Origin: Crithidia sp. LVH-60A
Lineage: Eukaryota; Euglenozoa; Kinetoplastea; Trypanosomatida; Trypanosomatidae
Direction of reading: 5' to 3'
Assembly (NCBI GenBank): GCA_030078075.1
Contig: CP119672.1
Location: 310,001 to 374,000 of the forward strand
Length of the DNA stretch: 64,000 nucleotides
The position numbers and the translations under genes were made by a program. Below are positions 50,009-60,287 of the stretch, piece by piece (positions within the stretch are counted from its first letter, which is position 1; each line of letters starts with the position of its first letter). The notes below the pieces were generated by a model. It was not told where the DNA came from. It did not search any database and saw nothing but the letters and a program-made list of their open reading frames with translations.

Positions 50009-50775
50009 GGCGTGGTGACGGGGTGCGATATTGTAGAGGGAAAAAAGAAGAGTAGGAAGAGACCACGGCGTCTGCTTCTGATGAGGGTGCTAATAACAAA
50101 AAAAAGGGGGAGAGAACGTGAGCCCAAGGAGCGGGGCTGTGGCGTTGTATCAGCAATAATTGGACTACCTTCCTTCACCGTTTAAAATGGCCCAAAGTGG
50201 CGATTTAGAAGGACGACCAGCAGAAAAGGTTCGAGAGAGACAGAGAGAAAGGGAGAGAAATTGATGAAAGAAAGGGACATGTGGAATTACACACACCAGA
50301 GAGCAGAGGCGCGCTCTGTTCGACAAGCAACGCCGCCGTCGATGCGGTGCGTTTCGCCACTTCAATTCCTTTGTTCTCTCAAGCACACACACGTAAGACG
50401 TAGCAGAGAGTACTCGTGAAGCAGCAAATAGTGGGCTTCTCTTTTCAGCAACAAGAGAACACAATCAAGTTGCCTGGCTCCTTTCGAAAGTGATAGGAGG
50501 AATTTAGACTTCGAGTCGGGGAGAGAAGAAGAAAAAAGAAGCGAAGAACGCAACACTGCATTTGCAGGCGTACGCTCAAAATAGGAGCCAGTGATAATGC
50601 CAACACAGTGTAGCGGAGGAGAGGGAAGGCGAGGAAATGCAAGCGCTCTGGAAGAGAGAAAAGCGTGGGCTTGCTTCATCTCAAAACCGACATACACGCA
50701 CACACGCACAAACACACAGGCACACACAACCACAAATACAACAGGAAGGCGGAAGCAAAAAAGAAACCGCACGCC
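50009..50775. other. Spacer between UvrD-like helicase and S51 peptidase genes
   Basis: No gene supported. It should contain the helicase 3' UTR and the peptidase 5' UTR. A CA-rich stretch lies at about 50690-50735. Confidence 0.55.
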
Positions 50776-53700
50776 TCAGATGTTGCCATGTTCCTTCAGG
50801 TACTCCTCCTTGAGAGCGGCAAACGAGACGCGCTCCAGCTTGTCGCCCACGGCGGAGAGGTACGGCGTCACCTCCAGCGGCGTCCCGGCCGACGAGGACG
50901 CCGCCCCCCAGCCACCACCGCTGAACGCATCCACTGGCGCACTTGACGCCGCCGCAGCCGCGTTAAAAGCCGCCCCGCTGCCTCCCTCCTTCTGCGAGGC
51001 GGTAAAGCAGACGAGGTGCTTCATGGCACGACTCATCCCGACGTAAAAGACACGGCGCTCCTCCTCACGCGGACGCACCGGGTACTCGCCCACCCAGCAT
51101 CCGGGCAGCAGCACCGCCGGCCACTCCATGCCTTTCGCCCGGTGCACCGTCCCCACCGTCACCTGCCCAATCCAGTGCGGCGCCGTCTGTGTCCCGTCAG
51201 CCGAGGTGCGCAGCGGGCCGTAGTCGTCGGAGGCGACAAGGGAGACGAACTCGTCCAGCACGCGGCGCAGCACCACGGCGGGTGGGCAGAGAGACTGCAT
51301 CAGCGTCGGCGTGCCGGCACAGCTGCCGCTGCTGACGATACTCATGGAGTTCTCTGCGCTGACGGGACGGCGGTGCAGCGGCGCTGGTGGCTGCTGCTGC
51401 TGCTGCTGCTGCGACGACGACGCGCCGGAGCGGAACCCCGACACTGACGCAGAGGACGAGGACACGTCTCCTGCCGCCCCGCTGGACTTCGCGTGCGTCT
51501 CTACGCGGTGCGCCACTTCGTGTTGGAGGGCGTCGAGAACACTGTGGTAGGTGTGCAGCACCAGTTCGGGCAGGTTCATGCGCTGCTCCTCCCACACGGC
51601 GGCCTCCTCATCTGGTGCCAGCACGTCGTCTTCGTTGACGCCGCCACCACCGCTACCGTCACCACCGCCAACGGCGAGTCGCCGTGGAGAGGGTGTCGCC
51701 ATCGTCCGGCGGCTTCGCCAGCCCACACCAGCCGCATTCGCGCCGTACCGCTGCTGCTGCTGCTGGTCGTTGTGCTGGGCAGTGCACTGCTCCAATAGAC
51801 GATCCCCTACGCGCTTCATCGGCGACGGGCGTGCAGTGCCGTTCGTGTTGCTGCTGTTCTCGTCCGCCTGGTTGCCATCCACGTCATGTACGTCGTCACG
51901 CCGCCGCTTACCTCCGGCGGACACCTGCACCTTTCGCGCGGCCACGGCGCAGGTGCTCTCGCTCTCGTAGCCACCCTCCCGCATCACGTACCGCAGCACC
52001 AGCTCCACATCGCAGGAGGGCTGCTGCAGCATCTCCCGGGCGTGCACGATGAGCTGCACCACGTTACGGATTATCTTTTGGCTCTTCTTGGACACCTCCA
52101 GCTTCGGGAAAGCTTCGCGGGAGAAGTTGTGGTAGACGAGGTCCTGCAGCACGGCGAAGAAGGAGTGCATCTCGGGGTGTACACCTAAAGCGAGAGCGAC
52201 GGGCTCGTGTGCGTGCTGCTCTTGCTGCGGTGCACCGTGTCTGCTCGTGTCTTCGATTGGCATCTTGATGCCTCCTTCCTCGACGCTGTGGTCGTCCATC
52301 GTGTGGCGCCACGCACGGATCTGAGCGGCCTCGGCGCTGCGCCGTGCCCGGCACACCGAGTCCAAGGAAAGAAGAAACTTCTTGGCCGCGCCGACCGGCA
52401 GGCGGTGCAGCGGGGCCATGGTAAGCACCGTCCGCACATCCGCGTCCCCCTCTGGGCAGTGTGGTGACAAGCAGAGCCGCAGCAGCGCCAGCAGCGAGCG
52501 CATCGTTGCGAGGCGGTCAATCGAGGCGGCCTGGAGCTGCCGCACCGGGATGCGGTGGGCGTGAAGGAGGTCGCAGTAGAGCTGCACCCGCCGCCGGGAG
52601 CGGCACAGGATAGCGATGTCGCCGTAGCTGAGGTGGGGGTCGCGGCGGCGCAGCACGTACTCGAGCACCAGCGGCACCGCCTGCAGCTCGTCGTCCTCGG
52701 TGGCGCACTGCACAAGCGTGACGGCGCGCTCCTCGCGGTGGTGGTGGGCGAGCTGGGTGGCCTTCACGACCTTGTTGGCTGCCTCGACAATGGGGCCGTC
52801 GCTGCGGTAGTTGAGGGCGAGCGTCAGCTGAGCTGTCTGCGGGAAGCGCCGCTTCCAGACCGCGAAGACGTTGGGCAGGGCACCACGCCAGGTGTAGATG
52901 CACTGGTTCGGGTCCCCCACACACGTCACCCGGCACTCGTCACCTGCCAGGAGGGCCAGGAGCTCCACCTGGATCTCGTTGAAGTCCTGGAACTCGTCGA
53001 CGACGAAGTGCGTGTACTCGGCTCGAAGAGCAGCGCACACGGGGGACGAGACCAGCCGGCGGCTCTGCTGCGGCTGACTCGAGGGCTGGGAGGCGGAGGA
53101 GAGGGACGCCTCCTCGTCGCCGGCATCCGCCCCGCCGCTGCCCGACGCCGACATCTCTGCTGGTACGGGGCGGATAAGATCGTAGAACATCTGCTGCAGG
53201 TCGCCAAAGTCCACGGCGTGGTGCTCGTCGTGCAGCAGACGCTGGTAGTGGGGGAAGAGGAAGGCCTCTTGAATGCTCGGGTCCGTCTGCGTGATGGGCG
53301 GCACCTTCATCGTCTTGACGCGGTTCACGTAGTCGACGAGCTCCGTCACCGCCTCGCTGCTCTTCTCCCGCAGCGCGTAGGTCTCGACAACGACGCGGGC
53401 CAGCTTGTGCTGCTGGCGCGCATCCAGCACACGGACGTCGGCCGGCAGATTCCCAAAGCGGCGCAGACACTCCAGCCCAAAGGCGTGGAAGGTTTTCAAT
53501 TTCAAAAAGTGGGCCTGGCGGGTGAGGGACGGAGGCAACGTGGAGCGCACCCGCTCCCGCAGCGTCTCGGCGGCCTGCCGGGTGAAGCAGATGCCGAGGA
53601 TGCTCCGCGACGGTACACCGCTCTCGAGCAAGAAGGCGATGCGGGTCGCCATGGTCTGCGTCTTGCCGCTGCCGGCGCCAGCCTGCAGGAGAAGGGGTGT

Positions 53701-54126
53701 GTTGACGGCGTACGTGGCGGCGCGGATCTGTGAGGCGTCCATCCGGGCTAAAGTGAGGGAGGAGGACGCGGTGGCGGCGGCGGCGGCGTTGTCTTCAGCT
53801 GGCGCTGCAGGGGCCACGGGTGAAGCAGGCGACGGCTGAGCTGACGCTGCAGCGGGGCATAGCGGTTGACTAGAAGCTAAAGGGGGTGCGGGGGTCAGTG
53901 ATGGAGGACTGCCGCTGCTGGAGCTGCTCGAGGGCACCGCAACGGCGAGCAGGCTGTGAGGGCTGCTCTCTGGTTTGGCGCGGGAGGTGTAGGTGAAGGA
54001 GGTGCGCGGGGCACGGCCGGTGCTGTGTTGTACTGCAGGTGCTCTGCCATCTTGTTGCTGCTGCTGCTGCTGCTGTGTCCCGGACGGGGCGATGTGGGGA
54101 AGGGGGACGTGGTAGAGGGGCTGCAT
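50776..54126 (-). CDS. UvrD/PcrA-type superfamily 1 DNA helicase
   Basis: A 1116-residue SF1A helicase. Motif order is complete: Q-like and Walker A region QIRAATYAVNTPLLLQ then AGAGSGKT (149-156), motif Ia CFTRQAAETLRERV, motif II VVDEFQDFNE (about 373-382), motif III VGDPNQCIYTWRG (about 403-415), motif IV-like LALNYRSDGPIVEAANKV, motif V VGTVHRAKGMEWPAV and motif VI EEERRVFYVGMSRAMK (about 1015-1030). Such 3'-5' helicases remove Rad51 or act in repair and replication restart (Srs2, UvrD). The N-terminal ~127 residues are disordered with a polyglutamine run, and a second long low-complexity insert with another polyglutamine run splits the 2A/2B region. The ATG at 54124-54126 is the most upstream; a start at residue 129 would still keep all motifs. 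Confidence 0.93.
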   Translation of the reverse strand: MQPLYHVPLPHIAPSGTQQQQQQQQDGRAPAVQHSTGRAPRTSFTYTSRAKPESSPHSLLAVAVPSSSSSSGSPPSLTPAPPLASSQPLCPAAASAQPSPASPVAPAAPAEDNAAAAATASSSLTLARMDASQIRAATYAVNTPLLLQAGAGSGKTQTMATRIAFLLESGVPSRSILGICFTRQAAETLRERVRSTLPPSLTRQAHFLKLKTFHAFGLECLRRFGNLPADVRVLDARQQHKLARVVVETYALREKSSEAVTELVDYVNRVKTMKVPPITQTDPSIQEAFLFPHYQRLLHDEHHAVDFGDLQQMFYDLIRPVPAEMSASGSGGADAGDEEASLSSASQPSSQPQQSRRLVSSPVCAALRAEYTHFVVDEFQDFNEIQVELLALLAGDECRVTCVGDPNQCIYTWRGALPNVFAVWKRRFPQTAQLTLALNYRSDGPIVEAANKVVKATQLAHHHREERAVTLVQCATEDDELQAVPLVLEYVLRRRDPHLSYGDIAILCRSRRRVQLYCDLLHAHRIPVRQLQAASIDRLATMRSLLALLRLCLSPHCPEGDADVRTVLTMAPLHRLPVGAAKKFLLSLDSVCRARRSAEAAQIRAWRHTMDDHSVEEGGIKMPIEDTSRHGAPQQEQHAHEPVALALGVHPEMHSFFAVLQDLVYHNFSREAFPKLEVSKKSQKIIRNVVQLIVHAREMLQQPSCDVELVLRYVMREGGYESESTCAVAARKVQVSAGGKRRRDDVHDVDGNQADENSSNTNGTARPSPMKRVGDRLLEQCTAQHNDQQQQQRYGANAAGVGWRSRRTMATPSPRRLAVGGGDGSGGGGVNEDDVLAPDEEAAVWEEQRMNLPELVLHTYHSVLDALQHEVAHRVETHAKSSGAAGDVSSSSASVSGFRSGASSSQQQQQQQPPAPLHRRPVSAENSMSIVSSGSCAGTPTLMQSLCPPAVVLRRVLDEFVSLVASDDYGPLRTSADGTQTAPHWIGQVTVGTVHRAKGMEWPAVLLPGCWVGEYPVRPREEERRVFYVGMSRAMKHLVCFTASQKEGGSGAAFNAAAAASSAPVDAFSGGGWGAASSSAGTPLEVTPYLSAVGDKLERVSFAALKEEYLKEHGNI

Positions 54127-56785
54127 TGTCGACGCACGCGGAGAATAAAAATAAGTTCAGACACGCAACGTGGGAGATGGATGCTTCAACTATAATTTCT
54201 CTTTCTCTCTTTCTCACACACACACACACACACGTACCACAACGAAAAGTAAAGACGAAGAACGCAATCCCGCTGCGTCACACTCACCCGCACATGCACC
54301 TTTCACGAAGGGATGAGAGGCGCTGCAGCGAGACGGAGCTGAGTGCGATCTGGGTGTGTGGGAGTTCTGGGGAGAGAAAAAGGGATTGGAAGTCGGCTAC
54401 TCTATGAAAGCTGCTCTGCAGAGCTTTTTTTTTGTGGCGAAAAGCAGAGAAGCTATTTTTATTAGTTGGGTTTGTGGGTCTATGCGGAGAAGTGTGCGTG
54501 TGCGTGTTGGTGAGTGTATGTGTTTAAAGAGAAGTCTCCGCCAGCGGTGAGGCACTACGAGGCGCACGGAATCGGGAACAACGCAATCATTGAGCACCAA
54601 CGTACGCCAGCGAACCCACACACATGCCACAACACCAGAGAAAGAAAAAGAGGAAGAGGAGAAGGAGAGTGACAACAAGAGGACCATGCAGAACAAGCGC
54701 ACGCATTAGTGGGCCAGACAAAAAACAACAACAACAAAGGTTAGTCCTGATCGGCGTGCGTCGAATGTTCGTCTCCGGCGACAATTTTGGACAGGCTGGC
54801 TTGGGACGTCACATGCAACTCTAACACCAACGCAAAGTGAAATATTTTACACGACAGTGCGCTCTCCAGGGAGGAGAAAGAGAAAGAGGAGCGCAACGTT
54901 TGCACAGCACAGAGCACTCCGCTTTGTCGCCCCGCCGGTTTCTCTTGTGCTGCGTTATTACGCCGCCCCTCCCTCATATGGCCTCTTCATTCATGGCGAA
55001 CAGTTCTTGAAGTTTCATAGGGAGCGTCACCCCCTCAAGTTCCACAAGCTCCGTTGTGCTAGACGCTGAAAAGCCTAAAGGCGAGAAAAAAAAAGATAAA
55101 CACAAGGAGGAAAGTATACTACACGACAAGAAAGAGGCAGCCGTGTGAGCGCATGCGTGTGTGTGCGACGCGCGTTTGCCGCTTTCCTTGGGACTTCGGC
55201 CTTTTCTCTCTTCTTTTCTGAGAGGAAAAATAATATACGTATGCGTAAAGCGCGCAGAAAGGAAAAAAAATAGTGTTTTTTTTTTTGGCGTTGCTGCTGG
55301 TGTATACGTTCTCCAGCACGGCAATACGGGCAAGTACCTCTTGACACCTACCCGACTGCACACCCGTTTTTCCCCCGAGACTCTCTCAAGCGACACAAAA
55401 GAGGAAAACAAACAGAATAGTAATAGAAAGAGGAAGAGAGAGCATGCGGGGGGAACATTGGTGGCGAGAAACGAAAAATGCACCAATTGCACCATAAAGT
55501 AGGTCTACGTCAAGAGAAGCGGAAGCGTTGAAAAATAGAAAAAAATAGAAGGGAGCCTGGGAAGAGAGGGGGAAGAAAAAAAAGAAAAACAATATCGCCG
55601 CCGCGGCCAAGCACGTAGGCAAAACAAACAAACAAAAAAAAATCTCAAATATCTTATAACAACCAGAATAGAAAAAAAAAAGAAAGAACAGCCAGCACAA
55701 GTTAGCGCACATGACAGTCGGAAAAGAGAATTCAAAAGCAATGCCGGAAGAAGGCAAGGCGGGACGAATTCAGAACCGAGGAAAACATCAAGAGGAACAT
55801 CAGGAACCTGTCCACCGGCTTGACAAGCTGTTGAAGCACAACAAGCGGCTCTCAGCCTGTCTAAGAGCAAGGTCGGCTCTGCTCCCTCGCCATGCCAACT
55901 GTGCTTTCTGACATTCCTTCCTTTTTTTTTTCACCACTGTCATTTCCACCACGGCGCTACACGTGCATCACGCACCATCCCCAACTCCAACAAGACGTTC
56001 ACACACCCACAAGGCAACCGCGGACGGCAGGCAATATAAAAAGGGGAGTAGTGACAGTCAACGAAATGAAGCGGGGAGAAGAAGGCAAGCGCTCAAGACG
56101 CACATACATGTACATGTGTCCTTCAGCCTTCAGAATTGACAACAAAAAGGAAAAGACAACAACAGAAAACACTAATATGAAAGAGAGAAAAAAAAACTCG
56201 CAATCGATTGCGGAGAGGTAGTCAATGAACAGTTAGAACGTAAAGAGAAAAAAAAGAAAAACAGAGAAGGAAAAAGGAATAGACGAAGGGGAAGAGTGAA
56301 ACAGAGAGAAATGCTACAAGGATGCCGTCGAGGAAGACACGAGCATCCATCGCCACACAGGCAAACACAGCGACGACTCCGTAAACGAGAAGAAACAGTA
56401 GTAGAATACGTATGGAGACCACATAGAAAAAAATAATCGAGCACAACGAGAAAAAAAGAGAACGGTGGTGGAAGAGGTCCGAGAAGTATTCGCACCGGTT
56501 GGCGCGCACCCTTGCCAGACTCTTCTCTATTCATTTGCTTTACAAATGTAAAGAACTAACACAGAAAAGGCCAAAAGCGGTTTACAAAGAGAGAAAGAGA
56601 GGAAGGGAAAGAAAAAAAAAACAAACCAACGCAGTAAACACTAAGAGCCACAATGGGCAATATACCAAAAAACAAGTGGAGAAGAATGTAAAAAAAAAAA
56701 TACGGGGAAATGGAAGGTAAAAAAAAAAAACAGCAGGGTTCCGGTACGCACCATCGTCAACGCCCTGGACTTTTTTTTTCGTGTC
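54127..56785. other. 2.7-kb spacer upstream of the helicase gene
   Basis: No gene that I can support. An AC repeat at about 54217-54233 lies near the helicase 5' region. Minus-strand frames at 54974-55495 and 55505-55870 are dominated by Phe, Leu and Ser from pyrimidine tracts and look non-coding. The right-hand part is presumably the long 3' UTR of the first LRR gene. Confidence 0.5.
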
Positions 56786-57625
56786 CTACGCGGCAGCAAT
56801 GGCAACGAGAAGCGACAGAAGGAAGCCGCCGACGAGGACAACCGAGGCCGGCGACGCAGCCGCGCTGGGGCACTTGTACGAGTTGCTCGTGCACCGGTTC
56901 GACGAGCCGCAGTTCGTCGCGACGAGGTTGCCGCCGACAGCCGCAGCCGCGTCCGTCAGTACCGCTGTTGTCCATTCGGTGGGCACGCAGCCGCAGAAGC
57001 CGTTGTTTCTGATGTCCACGTTGACCAGGTTCGTCATGCCGCTCCAGGAGCTCGCCAGGGCCCCCTTCAGGTGGGAGCTGGACAAGTCGGCGCTACGCAG
57101 CGTGGTAATGTTCCAGTTCGGCAGCCCCTTGCACGCGTTCGTGTGGCTGGTGTTGACAGTGATGAGGTTGATCATGGCGTTCCACGCGTCAGGGATGGCG
57201 CCGCCGACGCTGGTGGAGCTGAGGTCGAGGTTCTGCACGAAGCGGAGGGCGGCCCACGAGTCTGGGAAGGTGCCCCTGATGCCCGGGTTGTTCGACATGT
57301 CCACCTTCACCACGGGCAGGTTGTAGTCCGTCACAAAGTTGGTGATGGTGGGAAGGGAACCGGTGAGACCCTGGCTGGGCAGGTTCACCGTCACAAAGGT
57401 CACATCCGTCGAGTTGTCGCACACGACGCCCGGCCAGCTGCAGAACTCCGCACCGCGCCAGGTGGCCTGCAGAGACGGGAGGGCGAAGGGGAAGGCGTTG
57501 AGGAAGAGCGAGGTGGCGGCGTAGCGGGCCTCGGTGAAGGCGGCGTGGGCGCTGGGCCTGGAGAAGAGCACCAGCACGAGCGCCATGGCGGCGGCCAGCA
57601 CGACACGACGGAGACTCTGCGCCAT
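56786..57625 (-). CDS. PSA-2-like leucine-rich repeat surface protein, copy 1
   Basis: A 279-residue secreted or surface protein. A signal peptide is clear (MAQSLRRVVLAAAMALVLVL..., likely cleaved after SAHA at 28). The cap ATWRGAEFCSWPGVVCD (54-70) precedes about four leucine-rich repeats of the parasite surface antigen type, with PDSWAALRFVQNLDLSSTSV and GGAIPDAWNAMINLITVN as clear units. A cysteine cluster NNGFCGCVPTEW closes the repeats. The C-terminal hydrophobic tail (SPASVVLVGGFLLSLLVAIAAA region) after a small-residue stretch fits a GPI-anchor signal. Potential N-glycosylation sites are N71, N158 and N172. Leishmania PSA-2/GP46 proteins of this type sit on the cell surface and contact host ligands. 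The start is the ATG at 57623-57625. Confidence 0.88.
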   Translation of the reverse strand: MAQSLRRVVLAAAMALVLVLFSRPSAHAAFTEARYAATSLFLNAFPFALPSLQATWRGAEFCSWPGVVCDNSTDVTFVTVNLPSQGLTGSLPTITNFVTDYNLPVVKVDMSNNPGIRGTFPDSWAALRFVQNLDLSSTSVGGAIPDAWNAMINLITVNTSHTNACKGLPNWNITTLRSADLSSSHLKGALASSWSGMTNLVNVDIRNNGFCGCVPTEWTTAVLTDAAAAVGGNLVATNCGSSNRCTSNSYKCPSAAASPASVVLVGGFLLSLLVAIAAA

Positions 57626-58616
57626 GATGGTCTACGTAGTCCTGGTGACGCTGAGAAAAGTTAGGAAAGATGAGGGACAGAGGAGAAAGAATAGTAAAAA
57701 AAAAGGTCAGCTGTATGGGAAAATAAATCGATGTGAATGAATGGGAGAGAGAGAGGGAGAAACACAAACAAAAAGCGATATGAGTAAAAATGCAGGGGAA
57801 GAGTAAGCGAGATGACAAGGGGGGAAGCTACGGCGTGAGGCGCACCTATCGAGGGTCTTGAGGACGACAGGGAAGAAGCGAGAAAGCGGACGATTTTTAT
57901 TTTGTTTGCACGTGTGTGGAAGAAGAGAAAGCGGAAGAGAGAGAGAGAGAGAAGAGAGAAGGTGGCCACTCATTCACTTGGGTGCGGAGGAGGAGGCGAA
58001 GAAGACTGACAGTCGACAAGAGGCAACAAGGAAAAGGCGTTTTAGTCAACTCAAAATGCGTATTTGAGATAGAGAGAGAGGGAGGGCGAGGTGGTGCAGC
58101 TGTCCGCCGCATGCGCCGAAAGCCCGTGGTGCGCTGCACGGCAACGGGGCTGCGTTAGCGCGCCTGTCAGCGTGTGACGAAGCAGAAAGACGTGAGGAAA
58201 AAAAAACAACGTGAGAGAGCGAGAGGTGCTATCTCTTCGTTTTACTCTTTTCTTGCTTCTCTTCATGGAAGCGTTCCCAAACATGTACGCCGAGAACAAT
58301 TTGAGATTTGAAAAGAAAGTGGGAGAGGAACAGTGTTATATACGTCGGTAGTAGCTATCACAAGGGCTGGAACAGCAAGGCTTCTCTGTGCCAGACATTT
58401 TTTTTATTTTGTCTCCTCTTGCTAGTGAATCGTGCGCACCGCTTCTCGACTCTTGCCATGACAAAAGTCCGAATATTTGAAGCCGCGGCAGACACCACCG
58501 CTGAGAAAGAGAGAGGGAGAGGGGGAGAGAGAGAGCACTGATTGCATGACACAGAGGAAAGATGACTTCAATGAGAGAAAGAGTGCGATATCAGGTGAGT
58601 AAAAACTAGAAAAAAT

Positions 58617-58637
58617 GTATATATATATATATATGTA
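58617..58637. repeat. TA dinucleotide microsatellite
   Basis: An alternating TA run of about ten units between the two LRR surface genes. It resembles TATA elements only by chance; trypanosomatid protein-coding genes do not use such promoters. Confidence 0.9.
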
Positions 58638-58943
58638 TTACACAACAAACAAAAGAGGGGAAACACGTTAGACTTGAAAGAGCTACTTGTATCACACACA
58701 CGAATAATAATAACAAACAAACAACAAACAACAACAACAACGCCAACACTTCAAGACGAAAGGGCCAATAAAGAGAGAAGTGTAGAAAAACAAACAGAAA
58801 ACACTGGCAACTTTTTCTAAAACCAAACGAGAGGAGAGAAAGGAAAAAAAAAGAGCAACACTTTCGTGTCGTGTTTTTTTTTTTCCCTTTCTCCTTTACT
58901 TCTACGTGTGACTAACCTCCTCTACGTTCACCCTCAACGAAGT

Positions 58944-58947
<4 letters not shown>

Positions 58948-58982
<35 letters not shown>
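58948..58982. repeat. GA dinucleotide microsatellite
   Basis: About 17 AG units; on the minus strand this is an uninterrupted CT tract, which could act as a strong polypyrimidine signal for RNA processing, although it is about 1.3 kb from the next start codon. Confidence 0.9.
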
Positions 58983-58984
<2 letters not shown>

Positions 58985-60287
58985 GAAGAAGGAAGACACT
59001 GTTAAAGAGCCATCAGGCTAAGAGATGGCTGACGGCGGTAACCCCGACAGGTTCGACGCACCTTGCGCACACGACCGTGCCTTTTGTACAAACCTAAAAA
59101 AAAGGTCGATGCCACACTGCAGGCGTTCACAACGACAACAACAACGAAACCAAAATTTGAGCATTAAACAAATATTGCATGTGTGAACCCGAAAACGAAG
59201 CACACATGCGAGACGTCTCTCACACTCGCCTACGCGTACGCATACAGATCAATGTGAGATTAAATAGATGAAAGAAGAAGAAAAGAACGGGGGGAGACAA
59301 TGAATTGTAAAAAAAAAAGAAGAGAAAATGGTACCTTATATATTATTTATAGCTAGGGAAGGAGAGAATATAAGTCAAAGGACCTGAGAGCCATCAAGAG
59401 GGACAGAAGCTGACACGCCAGCGAAGAAAATAAAAGAGAGAGAGAGAGGGAGGGCAGAGGAGCTGCAAACACGCCACGTTCAGACCTGTTCAGGCGGGTT
59501 CGAGACCCCGCGACATGTACCACCGCGCAACTCCTCGAGAGCGAGAAGAAGAAGGACAGATAGATCAACAAAGAGCCGCGGTAATGAGAGGCTGTGTGGA
59601 CTTTTCACCCTCCCTCCTTTCCTAATCGAGTCGTGTAAGAGATGGAGAGGCCTAAAGCCGAAAAAAGATAGATAGGGAGGAAAGAGAAAGGAAAATAGAA
59701 ATGATCAAAGAATAGGGAGTAACAGAAGAAATTCCGTGACCTGCGCGAAGAAGAAAAAATAAACCGCAAATGTCGAGCGTCTTGTCGTATAAAGAAGGAA
59801 GGGAAAATATGCTGACAACCGAGCCATTGCAAGGTGCGATGTCGAGAAAGGAACACACACACACACACCGGTGAACCTTCGTAGGAGAGCGTCGCATGAC
59901 GGCGCGATCGGCGGGGGATAAAGAAAACAAGTAAGCAAAAAATAAAGAGAATGACCAGAATCTCGGTGCGACGCAGTCGTCGAGCCTGCCGCAAAGTTCA
60001 CGGCTAAAACTGCACGCACACACACACGCACGTGTGCGCGCAAACACGTAAACACATGCGCATGGGCAATAATTAGAAAAGAAAAAAGAAATTAGTGAGG
60101 CCAAACAATAAAGGAATGTACAGCTGATGTCGACAAGGGAGGAAAATACGCTGAAAGAGACTGTTTGGGTGTAAAAGAAAAAATATAAAAAAACTAGAAC
60201 AGATAAAAATAGAAAAGAGAAAGAGAGAGATGTTGGTTATAGGAAGCGGTGGTGATGCTTCGCGTTTGTCTCCGTTGAGCTTTCGAT

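Larger units (their letters stand above)
57626..60287. other. 2.7-kb microsatellite-rich spacer between the two LRR genes
   Basis: No gene supported. It contains a TA repeat (58617-58637), AAC-type repeats near 58708-58743 and a long GA run (58948-58982), with minus-strand pyrimidine tracts near the start of copy 1 (for example 57700-57760 and 57930-57960). Confidence 0.55.

Noticed and set aside
48812-50185. 457-codon plus-strand open frame opposite the S51 peptidase
   Set aside because: The minus-strand frame carries a clear S51 peptidase signature; the plus frame has none.
54974-55495. 173-codon minus-strand frame ending in a protein-like stretch (MKLQELFAMNEEAI)
   Set aside because: Most of the frame is Phe/Leu/Ser from pyrimidine tracts, and the last 30 residues match no family I know.
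58617-58637. TATATA run as a promoter element
   Set aside because: It is a simple dinucleotide repeat, and protein-coding genes here are expected to be transcribed polycistronically without TATA promoters.
59493-59512. GGGTTCGAGACCCC, resembling a tRNA T-arm
   Set aside because: The stem pairs only partly, and no acceptor, D-arm or anticodon arm can be drawn upstream.
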